Positions 9,220 through 17,367 of a DNA stretch of 64,000 nt are shown one piece after another. Location of the stretch: assembly GCF_041435335.1 (NCBI RefSeq), contig NZ_CP108430.1, forward strand, positions 1,240,001 to 1,304,000, in the 5' to 3' direction. Both the position numbers and the translations under genes were made by a program. Each line of letters opens with the position of its first letter. Position 1 is the first letter of the stretch. The DNA comes from Streptomyces sp. NBC_01283 (lineage in GTDB: Bacteria; Actinomycetota; Actinomycetes; Streptomycetales; Streptomycetaceae). The notes beneath the pieces are model-generated. The model searched no databases, was not told the origin of the DNA, and saw nothing but the letters and a program-made list of their open reading frames with translations.

Positions 9220-10692
9220 ATGACCGTCGATCACGCCCGAGCCCCCGTACTCGAAGCCCTGGCGGACCACCGCAGCAAGGGCCGCGTCGCTTTCACCCCA
9301 CCGGGCCACAAACAGGCCCGGGGAGCCGATCCACTGGTGCGGGAGGTGCTTGGCGACGCCGTCTTCCACGGCGATCTCCTCGCCTCCGGGAGCCTCGACG
9401 ACCGTCTCGGCCGTGGCCGGGTCCTGGAACGGGCCGAGCAGCTGATGGCCGACGCGGTGCACGCGTCGTACACCTTCTTCTCGACGTGCGGCAGTTCCCT
9501 GTCGGTCAAGGCAGCGATGCTCTCGGCCGCGGGGCCGCACGAGAAGCTGCTCATCGGACGCGACGCCCACAAGTCCGTCGTATCGGCCCTGATCCTCTCC
9601 GGCATCCGCCCGGTCTGGGTCGACCCTTCCTGGGATCCCGAACGGCACCTGGCGCACCCGCCCACGGCCGAAGCCTTCGCCGAGGCGTTCGCCGCCCATC
9701 CGGACGCGAAGGGTGCCCTGGTCACCAGCCCCACCCCGTACGGGAGCTGCGCCGACCTGCGCGGCATCGCGGAGGAATGCCACCGGCACTCCCGTCCGCT
9801 GATCGTGGACGAGGCCTGGGGCGCACACCTCCCCTTCCACCCCGACCTGCCGTCCTGGGCGATGGACGCGGGCGCCGACGTCTGTGTGACCAGCATCCAC
9901 AAGATGGGCAGCGGCCTGGAGCAGGGGTCCGTCTTCCACCTCCAGGGCGACCTGATGGATCCGACGGTGCTGAAGTCCAGGGCGGATCTGTTCGGCACCA
10001 CCAGCCCGTCCGTGCTCATCTACGCCGGGCTCGACGGCTGGCGCCGCCAGATGGCTCTGCACGGCAAGGAACTCATGGGAGCCGCCCTCGATCTGGCAGC
10101 AGACGTCCGGGCGGCGATCGAGGAGATCCCCGGACTGCACGTGAACGACAGCGACGATTTCTGCGGGCCCGCGGCCGACTTCGATCCGCTGCCGGTCGTC
10201 ATCGACGTGAGCGGACTGGGAACCTCCGGCTTCCGGGCGGCGGACTGGCTGCGCGAGCACCGCTCGGTCGAGGCGCACCTGGCCGATCACCGCCGCATCA
10301 GCACCCAGCTCACCCACGCGGATGACCGGGAGACGACGGACGAGCTCCTGGCCGCGCTGCGGGACCTGGCCCAGGCCGCTCCAGGACTGCGTCCGGCACC
10401 GGCCGTGGATGTCCCCTCCCCCACCGCCCTGCGTCTTTCCCAGGACCATCTGCCCCGTGACGCCTACTTCGGGCCCACCGTCGACGTTCCGGTGGCCGAG
10501 GCGGCGGGACGCGTGGCCGCCGAGATGCTGACGCCGTATCCGCCCGGAATTCCCGCGGCGCTCCCCGGTGAACGTCTCACCGAGCCGGTGCTGCGCTATC
10601 TGCGTACCGGCAAGGCGGCCGGGATGAACCTGCCTGACGCCGCGGATCCCGGTCTCGACACCGTGCGGGTCGTCCGGGACCAGGCCCCCTGA
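9220..10692 (+). CDS. Orn/Lys/Arg decarboxylase family PLP enzyme
   Basis: 490-residue fold-type I PLP enzyme. Seen: FTPPGHKQARGADP near 25-38, the FFSTCGSSLSVKAAM cofactor segment near 86-100, IVDEAWGAH with the PLP-pyridine aspartate at 197, and the SIHKMGSG Schiff-base lysine at 228. The short form lacks the N-terminal wing domain of inducible E. coli enzymes, so it resembles biosynthetic arginine or lysine decarboxylases of Gram-positives. The substrate cannot be fixed from sequence. Confidence 0.88.
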   Translation: MTVDHARAPVLEALADHRSKGRVAFTPPGHKQARGADPLVREVLGDAVFHGDLLASGSLDDRLGRGRVLERAEQLMADAVHASYTFFSTCGSSLSVKAAMLSAAGPHEKLLIGRDAHKSVVSALILSGIRPVWVDPSWDPERHLAHPPTAEAFAEAFAAHPDAKGALVTSPTPYGSCADLRGIAEECHRHSRPLIVDEAWGAHLPFHPDLPSWAMDAGADVCVTSIHKMGSGLEQGSVFHLQGDLMDPTVLKSRADLFGTTSPSVLIYAGLDGWRRQMALHGKELMGAALDLAADVRAAIEEIPGLHVNDSDDFCGPAADFDPLPVVIDVSGLGTSGFRAADWLREHRSVEAHLADHRRISTQLTHADDRETTDELLAALRDLAQAAPGLRPAPAVDVPSPTALRLSQDHLPRDAYFGPTVDVPVAEAAGRVAAEMLTPYPPGIPAALPGERLTEPVLRYLRTGKAAGMNLPDAADPGLDTVRVVRDQAP

Positions 10693-10712
10693 GGGGCCAC
10701 CGGTAGACCCAG

Positions 10713-10743
10713 CACCCACCCACACACCCACACACCCACACAT
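10713..10743 (+). repeat. CCCACACA low-complexity repeat
   Basis: Imperfect tandem run of CCCACACA units directly after the decarboxylase stop. Untranslated; no function is apparent. Confidence 0.7.
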
Positions 10744-10751
10744 CAGTAAGA

Positions 10752-10774
10752 GGCCCGGGCGTTACGTCCGGGCC
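10752..10774 (+). terminator. GC-rich hairpin between decarboxylase and PfpI genes
   Basis: A 10-bp stem with one mismatch (10752-10761 with 10765-10774) and a three-base loop. It may end the decarboxylase transcript, or sit in the leader of the next gene, whose ATG is 22 bases downstream. Confidence 0.5.
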
Positions 10775-10795
10775 CCACAAGGAGAGAGAGCAGCC

Positions 10796-11341
10796 ATGCG
10801 TGTCGCATTCCTGATGGCCCCCGAGGGCGTGGAGCAGATCGAACTCACCGACCCCTGGAAGGCGGTGACCGACGCGGGCGGCGAGCCGGTCCTGGTGTCG
10901 ACGGAGCCGGGCCGCGTACAGGCCTTCGACCATCTCGACAAGGCCGACACCTTCCCCGTGGACGAGGTCGTCGGCGATGTGTCGGCCGATTCCTTCGACG
11001 GGCTCGTCCTGCCGGGCGGCGTGGCCAACCCGGACGCGCTGCGCCTGGACGAGGGGGCCGTCTCCTTCGTACGCGGCTTCTTCGACAGCGGCAGGCCGGT
11101 GGCCGCCATCTGCCATGCCCCGTGGGTCCTCGTCGAGGCGGACGTCGTCTCGGGCCGCGGACTCACGTCGTTCCCCAGCCTCCGTACGGATATCCGCAAC
11201 GCGGGCGGCACCTGGGTCGACGAGCAGGTGAAGGTCTGTCACGACGGCCCCAACGCGCTGATCACCAGCCGCAAGCCGGACGACCTGAAGGCGTTCTGCG
11301 AGGCGTTCCTGACGGAGTTCGCGAAGCCGACCGCTTCCTGA
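10796..11341 (+). CDS. PfpI/DJ-1 family class I glutamine amidotransferase-like protein
   Basis: 181 residues of the DJ-1/PfpI fold. The nucleophile elbow AAICHAPW holds Cys106 and His107, and an acidic residue lies early in MAPEGVEQIEL near 10-14. Relatives include YhbO-type stress proteins reported as deglycases or proteases, and general stress protein 18. GGAGAGAGAG precedes the ATG. It stands alone, convergent with the gas vesicle operon, 43 bases from gvpK. Confidence 0.9.
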   Translation: MRVAFLMAPEGVEQIELTDPWKAVTDAGGEPVLVSTEPGRVQAFDHLDKADTFPVDEVVGDVSADSFDGLVLPGGVANPDALRLDEGAVSFVRGFFDSGRPVAAICHAPWVLVEADVVSGRGLTSFPSLRTDIRNAGGTWVDEQVKVCHDGPNALITSRKPDDLKAFCEAFLTEFAKPTAS

Positions 11342-11384
11342 CCCGAAACCTCCTGACCCGGGAAGAGACGAGAAGAGAAGGGCC

Positions 11385-11714
11385 CTAGTCCCTCGGAAGC
11401 AGCGGCCCCAGCGGCCCGAGGTCCAGATTCAGGTCCTCGGGCCGCAGGCCGTAGCGTTCGCGCAGCTCGGCCATGCGGTCGTCGAGCAGCATCAGCGTGA
11501 GGCCGATGCGCTCCTCCTGGTCCTCGTCCAGCTCTCCGGTGTCGAACCGGCGCACGGCCTGCCGCTCCATGAGCTGGCGCAGCAGCTCCACGACGGTCAG
11601 GACAAGCTTGATCAGGTCGCGTTCCACCGTGTCCGGTTCGAGTTCCAGCCGGTTCTTCCCCGTCGTCCGGGAGTGCTTCCGCAGCTGCTCCCGCTCCCGC
11701 TCCTCTTCGCTCAC
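11385..11714 (-). CDS. gvpK: Gas vesicle protein GvpK
   Basis: 109 residues, last gene of the gas vesicle operon. The core RLELEPDTVERDLIKLVLTV and LRQLMERQAVRRFDTGEL match GvpK, a minor protein needed for vesicle formation. Its GTG start overlaps the gvpS stop (GTGA), so translation is coupled. The end LGPLGPLLPRD is typical of actinobacterial GvpK. GvpK is cytoplasmic and its molecular role is not established. Confidence 0.93.
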   Translation of the reverse strand: MSEEEREREQLRKHSRTTGKNRLELEPDTVERDLIKLVLTVVELLRQLMERQAVRRFDTGELDEDQEERIGLTLMLLDDRMAELRERYGLRPEDLNLDLGPLGPLLPRD

Positions 11715-11899
11715 AGCAACTCCTCGAAGGGTGAGGGGACTTGCTCGTTCACCGAGCTGATGAGTGCGTTCAGGTCGATGCGGACGAGATCGACGTCCGC
11801 GATGCGCAGGGTGAGGTCGCCGGTGATGACGACCCCACCCGCGAGCAACCGGTCGAGCAGGTCGACGAGAGCGACCTCCCGGCGTTCGAAGACGGTCAC
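11711..11899 (-). CDS. gvpS: Gas vesicle protein GvpS (short GvpA-like)
   Basis: 62 residues, too short for many gene finders. GTG at 11897-11899 follows GGAGGGGGG with three further bases. The sequence VALVDLLDRLLAGGVVITGD then LTLRIADVDLVRIDLNALIS is a GvpA-type amphipathic shell fold, one of three such proteins in the operon with those at 15937 and 12681. It overlaps gvpL and gvpK by four bases each. The name follows the Streptomyces order gvpJ-L-S-K. Confidence 0.88.
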   Translation of the reverse strand: MTVFERREVALVDLLDRLLAGGVVITGDLTLRIADVDLVRIDLNALISSVNEQVPSPFEELL

Positions 11900-12684
11900 G
11901 GTCCCCCCTCCCCCGCCGCGGCGTCCCCTTCGGCGTCGAGGCCGGCGAAGGAGTACGCGGCCCACGGACCCGTGATCTCCACGCGCATGCCGGACTCCTG
12001 ACTCTTCACGCCTTCCACCAGCTCGACGAAGGCCTCCGAGTCCGAACGCGGCACCAGGTAGGCCGCGTTGAGGACATTGCGGCCCGCTTCCTTGGAGAGC
12101 GCGGAGTTCTGAGGCGCGTGCAGCCGGGCGTCCTCCGCGTGCTCGCAGAGCGTGTCGTGCAGCTGGTGGGCGAACTTCTCGGCGCTCTCCCACATCTCTT
12201 CGTGCGCCCGATTGCGCTGTCGGCGCTGGCGCAGGTAGTCCCGGCCCGACGCGGCCTTCTCCGGCTCGGCCGCCGGGCGGGCGGCCTCCGCGTCGGCATG
12301 GATCTTCACGCCCCATTCCACGCGGCCGTCGAGCCGGTCGAGCGTGCGCCTGAAGGAGTCCTCCCGTGCCTCCATCATCGCGCGCACTCCCGCGTCGTCC
12401 CGGAACACGGTGGCGAGCCGCAGCGGCAACGGCGTGGTGACCACCGTCAGCGCGTCGATCACGGACTGGTGAGCGCGAGCGGTCGCGCTCAGCCAGTCCA
12501 GATCCTCCAGGTGGCGCCGGAGCGGCTCCTCGGCGAAGTCCCGCTCCGGCACGGTGCCGACCACCGCGATCAGGCCGTGGTGCGACAGCTGACCGGGGGG
12601 ACCTCCGTCCACCCCGGTCACCTGCGCCTGGAGCGGCGCGTCGAAGGGCCGGCAGATCGCGTAGACGTACCGCAGTCCGCTCAT
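11896..12684 (-). CDS. gvpL: Gas vesicle protein GvpL (GvpF/L family)
   Basis: 262 residues of the GvpF/GvpL family, minor vesicle proteins thought to help shell assembly. It begins with the family hallmark MSGLRYVYAICRP and has VVTTPLPLRLATVFRDD near 80-96 and RVEWGVKIHADAEAAR near 120-135. It is a paralogue of gvpF at 15161; the N-terminal tyrosine-valine-tyrosine motif and the PLRLATVF segment (PMRFGNVA in gvpF) align. The ATG overlaps the gvpJ stop as ATGA. Confidence 0.93.
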   Translation of the reverse strand: MSGLRYVYAICRPFDAPLQAQVTGVDGGPPGQLSHHGLIAVVGTVPERDFAEEPLRRHLEDLDWLSATARAHQSVIDALTVVTTPLPLRLATVFRDDAGVRAMMEAREDSFRRTLDRLDGRVEWGVKIHADAEAARPAAEPEKAASGRDYLRQRRQRNRAHEEMWESAEKFAHQLHDTLCEHAEDARLHAPQNSALSKEAGRNVLNAAYLVPRSDSEAFVELVEGVKSQESGMRVEITGPWAAYSFAGLDAEGDAAAGEGGP

Positions 12685-13073
12685 GTGCTTTCCTCCGTCT
12701 TGCTCTGCCGGGGCTTGCTCCGCTCGGTCTTGCCCCGCTCCACCTTGCCGCGCTCCGTCCTGCCCTGGTCCAGCTGCTCCAGTTCGGCGACATGGGCACG
12801 CAACTCGGCGTTCTCACGGGTGAGTTCGTCGCGACGCGCACGGGTGGACAGCGCGGGATCGTCCTCCCACCAGTCGATCCCCATCTCCTTCGCCTTGTCG
12901 ACGGAGGCGACGATGAGCCGCAGCTTGATGGTCAGCAGTTCGATGTCGAGCAGGTTGATCCGGATGTCCCCGGCGATCACGACACCCTTGTCGAGCACGC
13001 GCTCCAGGATGTCGGCGAGGTTCGCACCGCCGCCCTGCCCGTACGGTTCGGGCATCCGGCTGGGCATCGTCAT
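12681..13073 (-). CDS. gvpJ: Gas vesicle protein GvpJ (GvpA/J family)
   Basis: 130 residues. The GvpA/J fold spans about 18-70: NLADILERVLDKGVVIAGDI, RINLLDIELLTIKLRLIVAS, VDKAKEMGIDWWEDDP. GvpJ forms part of the conical caps and nucleates the shell. The C-terminal 60 residues are charged, with repeated GKxERxK-like units (RGKVERGKTERSKPRQSK). Four-base overlaps with gvpZ and gvpL tie it into the operon. Confidence 0.92.
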   Translation of the reverse strand: MTMPSRMPEPYGQGGGANLADILERVLDKGVVIAGDIRINLLDIELLTIKLRLIVASVDKAKEMGIDWWEDDPALSTRARRDELTRENAELRAHVAELEQLDQGRTERGKVERGKTERSKPRQSKTEEST

Positions 13074-14209
13074 CGACGACTCCCGCTCACTGCGGCCTCT
13101 TCTTCGTACCGCGGGTCATCTTCGTCCTCTGCTTCTCCTTCTTCCTCGTCTTCGTACCTCGCCTCGTCCTCATCGCCCTCGTCTTCCTCGTCCTCGTAGG
13201 ACTCCTCGGGCTGGTCCTCGGCGTCGTGCTCGTCTTCCTCGTCCTCGTAGGACTCTTCGGGCCGGTCCTCGTCGTGCTCGTACTCGTCCTCGGCCACGTC
13301 GTCCGACTCGCCCTCGGACTGGTCCTGCTCCTGCGCTTCCTCTTCTTCCGCGACCGCGTCCTCGTGGCTGTGGACGACCTCACCGTCGCGGATCTCGCCG
13401 CGCCAGCCGTCCTCCGCCTCACCCTTGATGGTGATGAAGCGCGCGTAGTTCTTCAGGTCGAGCCGGGCCCGGCGACCCTGGGCGCGCCAGATGTTGCCGG
13501 TCTTCTCGAAGAGGCCCTTCGGGTAGTACTCCAGGACCAGCAGGACGCGCGTGAGGTTCTCGGCCAGCGAGTGGAAGGAGACGACGCCCTTCGTCGTGCC
13601 CTTCGCACCCTCCGAGGTCCACGCGATCCGGTCGTCGGCGACCTGTTCCGTGGTGTGCGCCTTCCAGCTCCGGTTGGACCAGAAGACCTTGGCCTGCCAG
13701 TCGGAGGTGGTGTCGTCGGCGCGGTTCGCGCTCTTGACGCCCTTGGCGAAGGTGCTGAAGTCCTGGTACTGGGTCCACTGATCGTAGGCCGTGCGCAGCG
13801 GCACGCCGACGTCGATGAACTCCATGATGACCGTCGGCTTCTTGCCGGCCCCGCCCTTGCGGCGGCCCTTACCCCCGGTCATGTTCTTGAAGGCGCCGAC
13901 CACACTGTCCTTGGCCCGGCCCGCGCCGACCTCCACGGCGGACCGCAGCGGTCCCTTGCCCTCGGCCATCTTGCGGCCACCGTCGAGGGCGAGCTTGGCG
14001 AAGCCCGGGCTATTGCCCTCGGCGATGTCGTTGAGCTTGCCCGTCGTCTCGCCGAGCTTGTGGCCCACTCCGACCAGCAGTCGCTGGGCCTGCGCGCCGA
14101 GATACTCCTGGACCTCTGACTTGAGCCGGTCGGCGGCCTCGCTCTGTGCGATGCCGGCGAGCGGATTCTCCTTCGCCTTGCCGGTGGCGGATTTCATGGT
14201 GTCACTCAT
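13070..14209 (-). CDS. gvpZ: SRPBCC-domain protein of the gas vesicle operon (GvpZ position), acidic repeat tail
   Basis: 379 residues in three parts. The N-terminal 110 are helical with repeated lysine and glycine. Residues about 125-270 form a START/SRPBCC-like lipid- or ligand-binding domain (VIMEFIDVGVPLRTAYDQW, then SWKAHTTEQVADDRIAW). The last 110 are almost entirely acidic, with EESYEDEEDE written twice and looser copies after. It overlaps the preceding gene by 8 bases and gvpJ by 4. The symbol follows the Streptomyces Y-Z order between gvpG and gvpJ; the function is unknown. Confidence 0.75.
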   Translation of the reverse strand: MSDTMKSATGKAKENPLAGIAQSEAADRLKSEVQEYLGAQAQRLLVGVGHKLGETTGKLNDIAEGNSPGFAKLALDGGRKMAEGKGPLRSAVEVGAGRAKDSVVGAFKNMTGGKGRRKGGAGKKPTVIMEFIDVGVPLRTAYDQWTQYQDFSTFAKGVKSANRADDTTSDWQAKVFWSNRSWKAHTTEQVADDRIAWTSEGAKGTTKGVVSFHSLAENLTRVLLVLEYYPKGLFEKTGNIWRAQGRRARLDLKNYARFITIKGEAEDGWRGEIRDGEVVHSHEDAVAEEEEAQEQDQSEGESDDVAEDEYEHDEDRPEESYEDEEDEHDAEDQPEESYEDEEDEGDEDEARYEDEEEGEAEDEDDPRYEEEAAVSGSRR

Positions 14210-14897
14210 CACGACCGCCCTCCTTCGGCAACCGGGCCCCGGTGGCACGGCGCGCGGAAGTCTTCGCCGCGGCCCTTGCCGGAGCCTTCTTCGCCGTCTT
14301 CTTCGCGGGGCTCTGCCGTGCCGCTGTCTTCTTGGCGGTGCTCTTCTTCGCCGCCGCCTTCTTGGGGGCGGGCTTCCGCTGGGGTGCGCGCTTCCTCGGC
14401 CGCGGCTCCTCATCGGATTCCGCCTCCGGGGACTCCTCGCGGTCCTGGTCGTCGCGGTTGTCGCGGTCGTCCCGCGCCTCCCGGTCCTCCCGCCCGTCCT
14501 CTTCCTCGTCCTCGTACTCGTACTCGTCGTCCGGCTCTTCCGCCTCTTCCTTGCCGCCGCGACCCGGGATGTCCGGCGTCACGCCCGCGAGCTGGTCGCG
14601 CACATCCGCCGTCCGGCCGTGCAGCCGGTCCGCGAGACCCGATATCTGCCGCTCGACCAGCGCACCGGAAGCGGCCTTGCCGACTCCGCGCAGGTCCTGG
14701 CGCAGCTGGTCACCGATCTCCTTGAACTGCGGGTTGTTCTGCAGCTGTTGAGACAGCAGGTCGCCCAGCGCGCGCGGGCTCAGGTTCATCCGTTTGCCGG
14801 CCACCATCGTGCCGACGGCGAACGCCAGCTTCATCTTCTTCGTACGTCCGAGGACGTATCCGGCCCCTACCGCGAGGCCAAGTCCCAGTCGATTCAT
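14202..14897 (-). CDS. gvpY: Gas vesicle operon protein with histone H1-like Lys/Ala tail (GvpY position)
   Basis: 231 residues. The first 45 are glycine-rich and hydrophobic (MNRLGLGLAVGAGYVLGRTK). The middle is helical, followed by a strongly acidic block (DDEYEYEDEEEDGRED) near 125-140. The end is a run of AAKKSTAKKTAARQSPAKKT type, like the tail of histone H1 or HU-like nucleoid proteins. It overlaps gvpG by ATGA. The opposing charge blocks suggest pairing with the acidic tail of the next gene's product; this is inference. Confidence 0.72.
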   Translation of the reverse strand: MNRLGLGLAVGAGYVLGRTKKMKLAFAVGTMVAGKRMNLSPRALGDLLSQQLQNNPQFKEIGDQLRQDLRGVGKAASGALVERQISGLADRLHGRTADVRDQLAGVTPDIPGRGGKEEAEEPDDEYEYEDEEEDGREDREARDDRDNRDDQDREESPEAESDEEPRPRKRAPQRKPAPKKAAAKKSTAKKTAARQSPAKKTAKKAPARAAAKTSARRATGARLPKEGGRDE

Positions 14898-15157
14898 TGT
14901 GTGGTCCCGTTGTCGGTTCCCGCGCCGGAGCGCAGGCCTATTTCCAGGCGGTCGAGCAACTCGTCCTCCCGGCGGTCGAATTCCTCCTCCCCGATCTCCC
15001 CCGACTCGAGCTGCTGCTCGAGAAGGGCGAGTTCGGACCGGACGGTGGCCGGGTCGTAGTAAAGGCGCTCAGCCTCGGCCAGTACCTGGTTCACCGCCCA
15101 CAGACCGCCGCGCACCGGGGCGAGCGGCAGCATCAGTACTTCGCCGATGAGTCCCAT
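14894..15157 (-). CDS. gvpG: Gas vesicle protein GvpG
   Basis: 87 residues, the normal size. The family pattern is clear: MGLIGEVLMLPLAPVRGGLW, then coiled-coil sequence with LEQQLESGEIGEEEFDRRED near 45-65. GvpG is a cytoplasmic accessory protein needed for vesicle assembly. It starts three bases after gvpF ends and overlaps the next gene by four. Confidence 0.92.
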   Translation of the reverse strand: MGLIGEVLMLPLAPVRGGLWAVNQVLAEAERLYYDPATVRSELALLEQQLESGEIGEEEFDRREDELLDRLEIGLRSGAGTDNGTTQ

Positions 15158-15160
15158 GCG

Positions 15161-15940
15161 TCACTCCCGGCCCGCCTGCGAGCTCGCGGACTCCGGCGTG
15201 GCACCCGCCGGTTCGGAGGGCCCTGGCTCGACGAAGCTGTAGGGCGGCAGCGGGCCGTTGACGCGCAGTTCGATGTGCGGGTGGGTCTTGCGGGCCTCCT
15301 CGACGGCGGCGAGGAACACCTCGGCCGTCTTGCGCTCCACGAGGAACGAGAGGTTGGCCAGCCATCCGGTGGACTCGGGGCCCACGCTGACGGAGTGCGC
15401 GGCCGGCTCCAGGATGCGGTGGAGCTCCACCGCGTCCTCGGCCTCACGGGCCTGGAGTGCGGCCACCACCATCTCGCCGAGCTGCAGCTTCTGCTCGTAA
15501 CTGCCGCCGCCTGCCTGCCGGTTGGCCTCGGCGAGCGCCTGCACCTCAGGGTTGTCGGCCATCACGCGGTGCAGTGCGGCCTGCTCCTCGTGGCTGGCCT
15601 TGACGTTGTACTCGACCTTGCCCGCCAGCGTCGAGAGCCGCTCGAGGTAGTGCTCGGCACGCTCCGCGAGGACGCTCGCGACGGCTGCGTCGTCCGGGGC
15701 GACGTTGCCGAACCGCATGGGAAGGACCGGACCCGCGGCGCCCGCCTCGTTCAGGATGTTCTGGTGGGCCAGCAGGTCGTTGCGCTTGGCCCGCAGCCCC
15801 TCGGGCGCGTCACTGACGATCGCCGCCAGGTCGCCTTCCTTGAGGATGCGCACGGAGCGCGCGGGCTTGCCCACGCCGTCCATGCCCTCGGGGAGCGACG
15901 GGTGCGAAGCGGCGGTGATGCCGTAGACGTAGGTGCTCAT
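15161..15940 (-). CDS. gvpF: Gas vesicle protein GvpF (GvpF/L family)
   Basis: 259 residues. Starts MSTYVYGITAASHPSLPEG, the usual GvpF N-terminus, with GPVLPMRFGNVAPDD near 68-82, KVEYNVKASHEEQAA near 108-122, and WLANLSFLVERKTAEVF near 195. GvpF is thought to bind GvpA monomers and bring them to the growing vesicle. Directly downstream of the shell gene gvpA, whose stop overlaps its ATG. Confidence 0.94.
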   Translation of the reverse strand: MSTYVYGITAASHPSLPEGMDGVGKPARSVRILKEGDLAAIVSDAPEGLRAKRNDLLAHQNILNEAGAAGPVLPMRFGNVAPDDAAVASVLAERAEHYLERLSTLAGKVEYNVKASHEEQAALHRVMADNPEVQALAEANRQAGGGSYEQKLQLGEMVVAALQAREAEDAVELHRILEPAAHSVSVGPESTGWLANLSFLVERKTAEVFLAAVEEARKTHPHIELRVNGPLPPYSFVEPGPSEPAGATPESASSQAGRE

Positions 15941-16362
15941 TCCTGCTCCTCCTTCCTGCGCGCGGACGTGCTCTTGCGGGCGCGCGGACGGGACTCGGAC
16001 TGGCTCTCTTCACGGGACTGCTTGAACGCGTCGGAAATGGTCTCGGCGGCGCCGGACAGGGCGCCCTTGGACTTGCCGCGCGCACCGGATTCGGTGATCT
16101 CGCCCATGAGGTCGGGGAGCCCGGGGTTCTTGTGCGGGCCCGCCTCCAGGTCGAGACGGTTGCACGCCTCGGCGAAGCGCAGATAGGTGTCGACACTGGC
16201 GACGACCACACGCACATCGATCTTCAGGATCTCGATGCCGACGAGCGAGACACGCACGAAGGCGTCGATGACGAGGCCACGGTCGAGAACGAGCTCCAGG
16301 ACGTCGTACAGGCCACTGGTGCCGCCCGATCCGCCGGACTGCTGTGCAGGGACTACGGTCAT
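15937..16362 (-). CDS. gvpA: Gas vesicle structural protein GvpA
   Basis: 141 residues. The shell-forming core occupies about 16-70: GLYDVLELVLDRGLVIDAFV, then RVSLVGIEILKIDVRVVVAS and VDTYLRFAEACNRL, close to the canonical GvpA sequence. Unlike the 70-residue GvpA of cyanobacteria and haloarchaea it carries about 70 extra charged residues at the C-terminus, ending RKSTSARRKEEQE, as Streptomyces homologues do. GGAGGG lies about ten bases before the ATG. Whether Streptomyces makes true floating vesicles is unproven. Confidence 0.92.
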   Translation of the reverse strand: MTVVPAQQSGGSGGTSGLYDVLELVLDRGLVIDAFVRVSLVGIEILKIDVRVVVASVDTYLRFAEACNRLDLEAGPHKNPGLPDLMGEITESGARGKSKGALSGAAETISDAFKQSREESQSESRPRARKSTSARRKEEQE

Positions 16363-16459
16363 GCCGATCGGCCCTCCTTAGTCTGGGAAGTCTGTGGAAA
16401 GCTGCGGAATGCCGCGGGATTCCCGCGGAAGTGCTCTGCCGGGCGCTGTGCTTTCTGCC

Positions 16460-16813
16460 CTACTTCTTGCCGTCGGCGCGTCCGCGTTCATAGCGGCGGA
16501 TGCGCTTGTAGCCCAGGAGTTCGCCCTGCGGGTCGCACTCCACCTGGTAGCTCGCCAGGAGACTCATCGTGTCCGGAACCCGGGAGAGTTCCAGGACCTC
16601 GATCTCCAACGTCCAGCCGTCATCGGTCTGTTCGAAGGACGACACGGACTCGGCGGCCATTCCGGTGAGCTCGGCAAGCTGGGTGCGCGCCGTGCGCAGC
16701 ACCTCCATGGGGCCCGGCCGACGCTTCGGCCTGCTGCTTTCCGCACGTTCGGTTGTATTCCTCGAGTTCGGTGAACTCGTTTTCTTCTTTTCTGGATCTG
16801 GCGATGTATTCAA
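16460..16813 (-). CDS. gvpO: Gas vesicle protein GvpO
   Basis: 117 residues, first gene of the core operon. A TTG start at 16811-16813 gives (M)NTSPDPEKKKTSSPNS and has GAGG eight bases upstream; a second TTG at 16858 would add 15 residues without a ribosome site. The folded part is about 38-110: TARTQLAELTGMAAESVSSF, WTLEIEVLELSRVPDTMSLL and YQVECDPQGELLGYKRIRRY, all typical of GvpO. 97 bases separate it from gvpA. Confidence 0.85.
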   Translation of the reverse strand: MNTSPDPEKKKTSSPNSRNTTERAESSRPKRRPGPMEVLRTARTQLAELTGMAAESVSSFEQTDDGWTLEIEVLELSRVPDTMSLLASYQVECDPQGELLGYKRIRRYERGRADGKK

Positions 16814-16882
16814 TATGGCCACCTCGGTCTTTCGAGTGGCCCGTAATCCGTTGGCCAAACATCTTGGTTCGGGTGTCGCATG

Positions 16883-17338
16883 TCACCGGCTCCGTCGGGG
16901 CGACGCCTCGGGGTCGACGGCGCCCGGACGCGTCGCGTCCACGGTCGGCGGCGTCGCCGGCCGCTCGGGCACCGGCGCGGTCACGGGAGGCGTCACGGGC
17001 GGCGTCACGGACTGCGGGGTCCGGGACGGCCCGTCCATGCCGTCCATGCCATCCGTGGAGGGACGCGCCGCGCCGCGCAGCAGAAAGGCCACCACGCCGA
17101 GTACCACCGCGGTGATCAGCGCGGCCGCCCAGTCGGGCAGCCCCAGGGCGAGCGCGAGACCGAAGGCGAGCGCCAGCGCGGCGCCCGCGTAGAGGCCGAC
17201 GGCCCCCGCACCGGCGTACAGCGCGGCCTTGCGGCGCTGCTTGCGCGTCTGCTCCCTCAGTTCGTCCCGTACGGCCTCGCGGGCCGCGTGTGTCAGTTCA
17301 TCGACGAGGCTCTTGTCCATATGCTCCAAGCGATTCAT
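16883..17338 (-). CDS. Holin-X/DUF1469-like membrane protein
   Basis: 151 residues: an N-terminal basic helix (residues 10-38, ELTHAAREAVRDELREQTRK), two membrane segments (about 42-62 and 68-90, joined by GLPDW), and a proline- and threonine-rich tail with PVT repeats. The layout matches the Actinobacterial putative holin-X group often found beside gas vesicle genes. It lies 69 bases upstream of gvpO on the same strand, so it may be the true first gene of that operon. Its role is unknown. Confidence 0.75.
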   Translation of the reverse strand: MNRLEHMDKSLVDELTHAAREAVRDELREQTRKQRRKAALYAGAGAVGLYAGAALALAFGLALALGLPDWAAALITAVVLGVVAFLLRGAARPSTDGMDGMDGPSRTPQSVTPPVTPPVTAPVPERPATPPTVDATRPGAVDPEASPRRSR

Positions 17339-17367
17339 GGCGCCCGGGTACCCGGGCGTCCGGACGC

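Noticed and set aside
10713..10743. CCCACACA run as a possible regulatory repeat
   Set aside because: Short, imperfect and untranslated directly after a stop codon; likely slippage with no supporting structure.
13087..13422. Thr/Arg-rich minus-strand frame within the acidic tail
   Set aside because: It is an out-of-frame reading of the acidic repeats of the gas vesicle Z gene.
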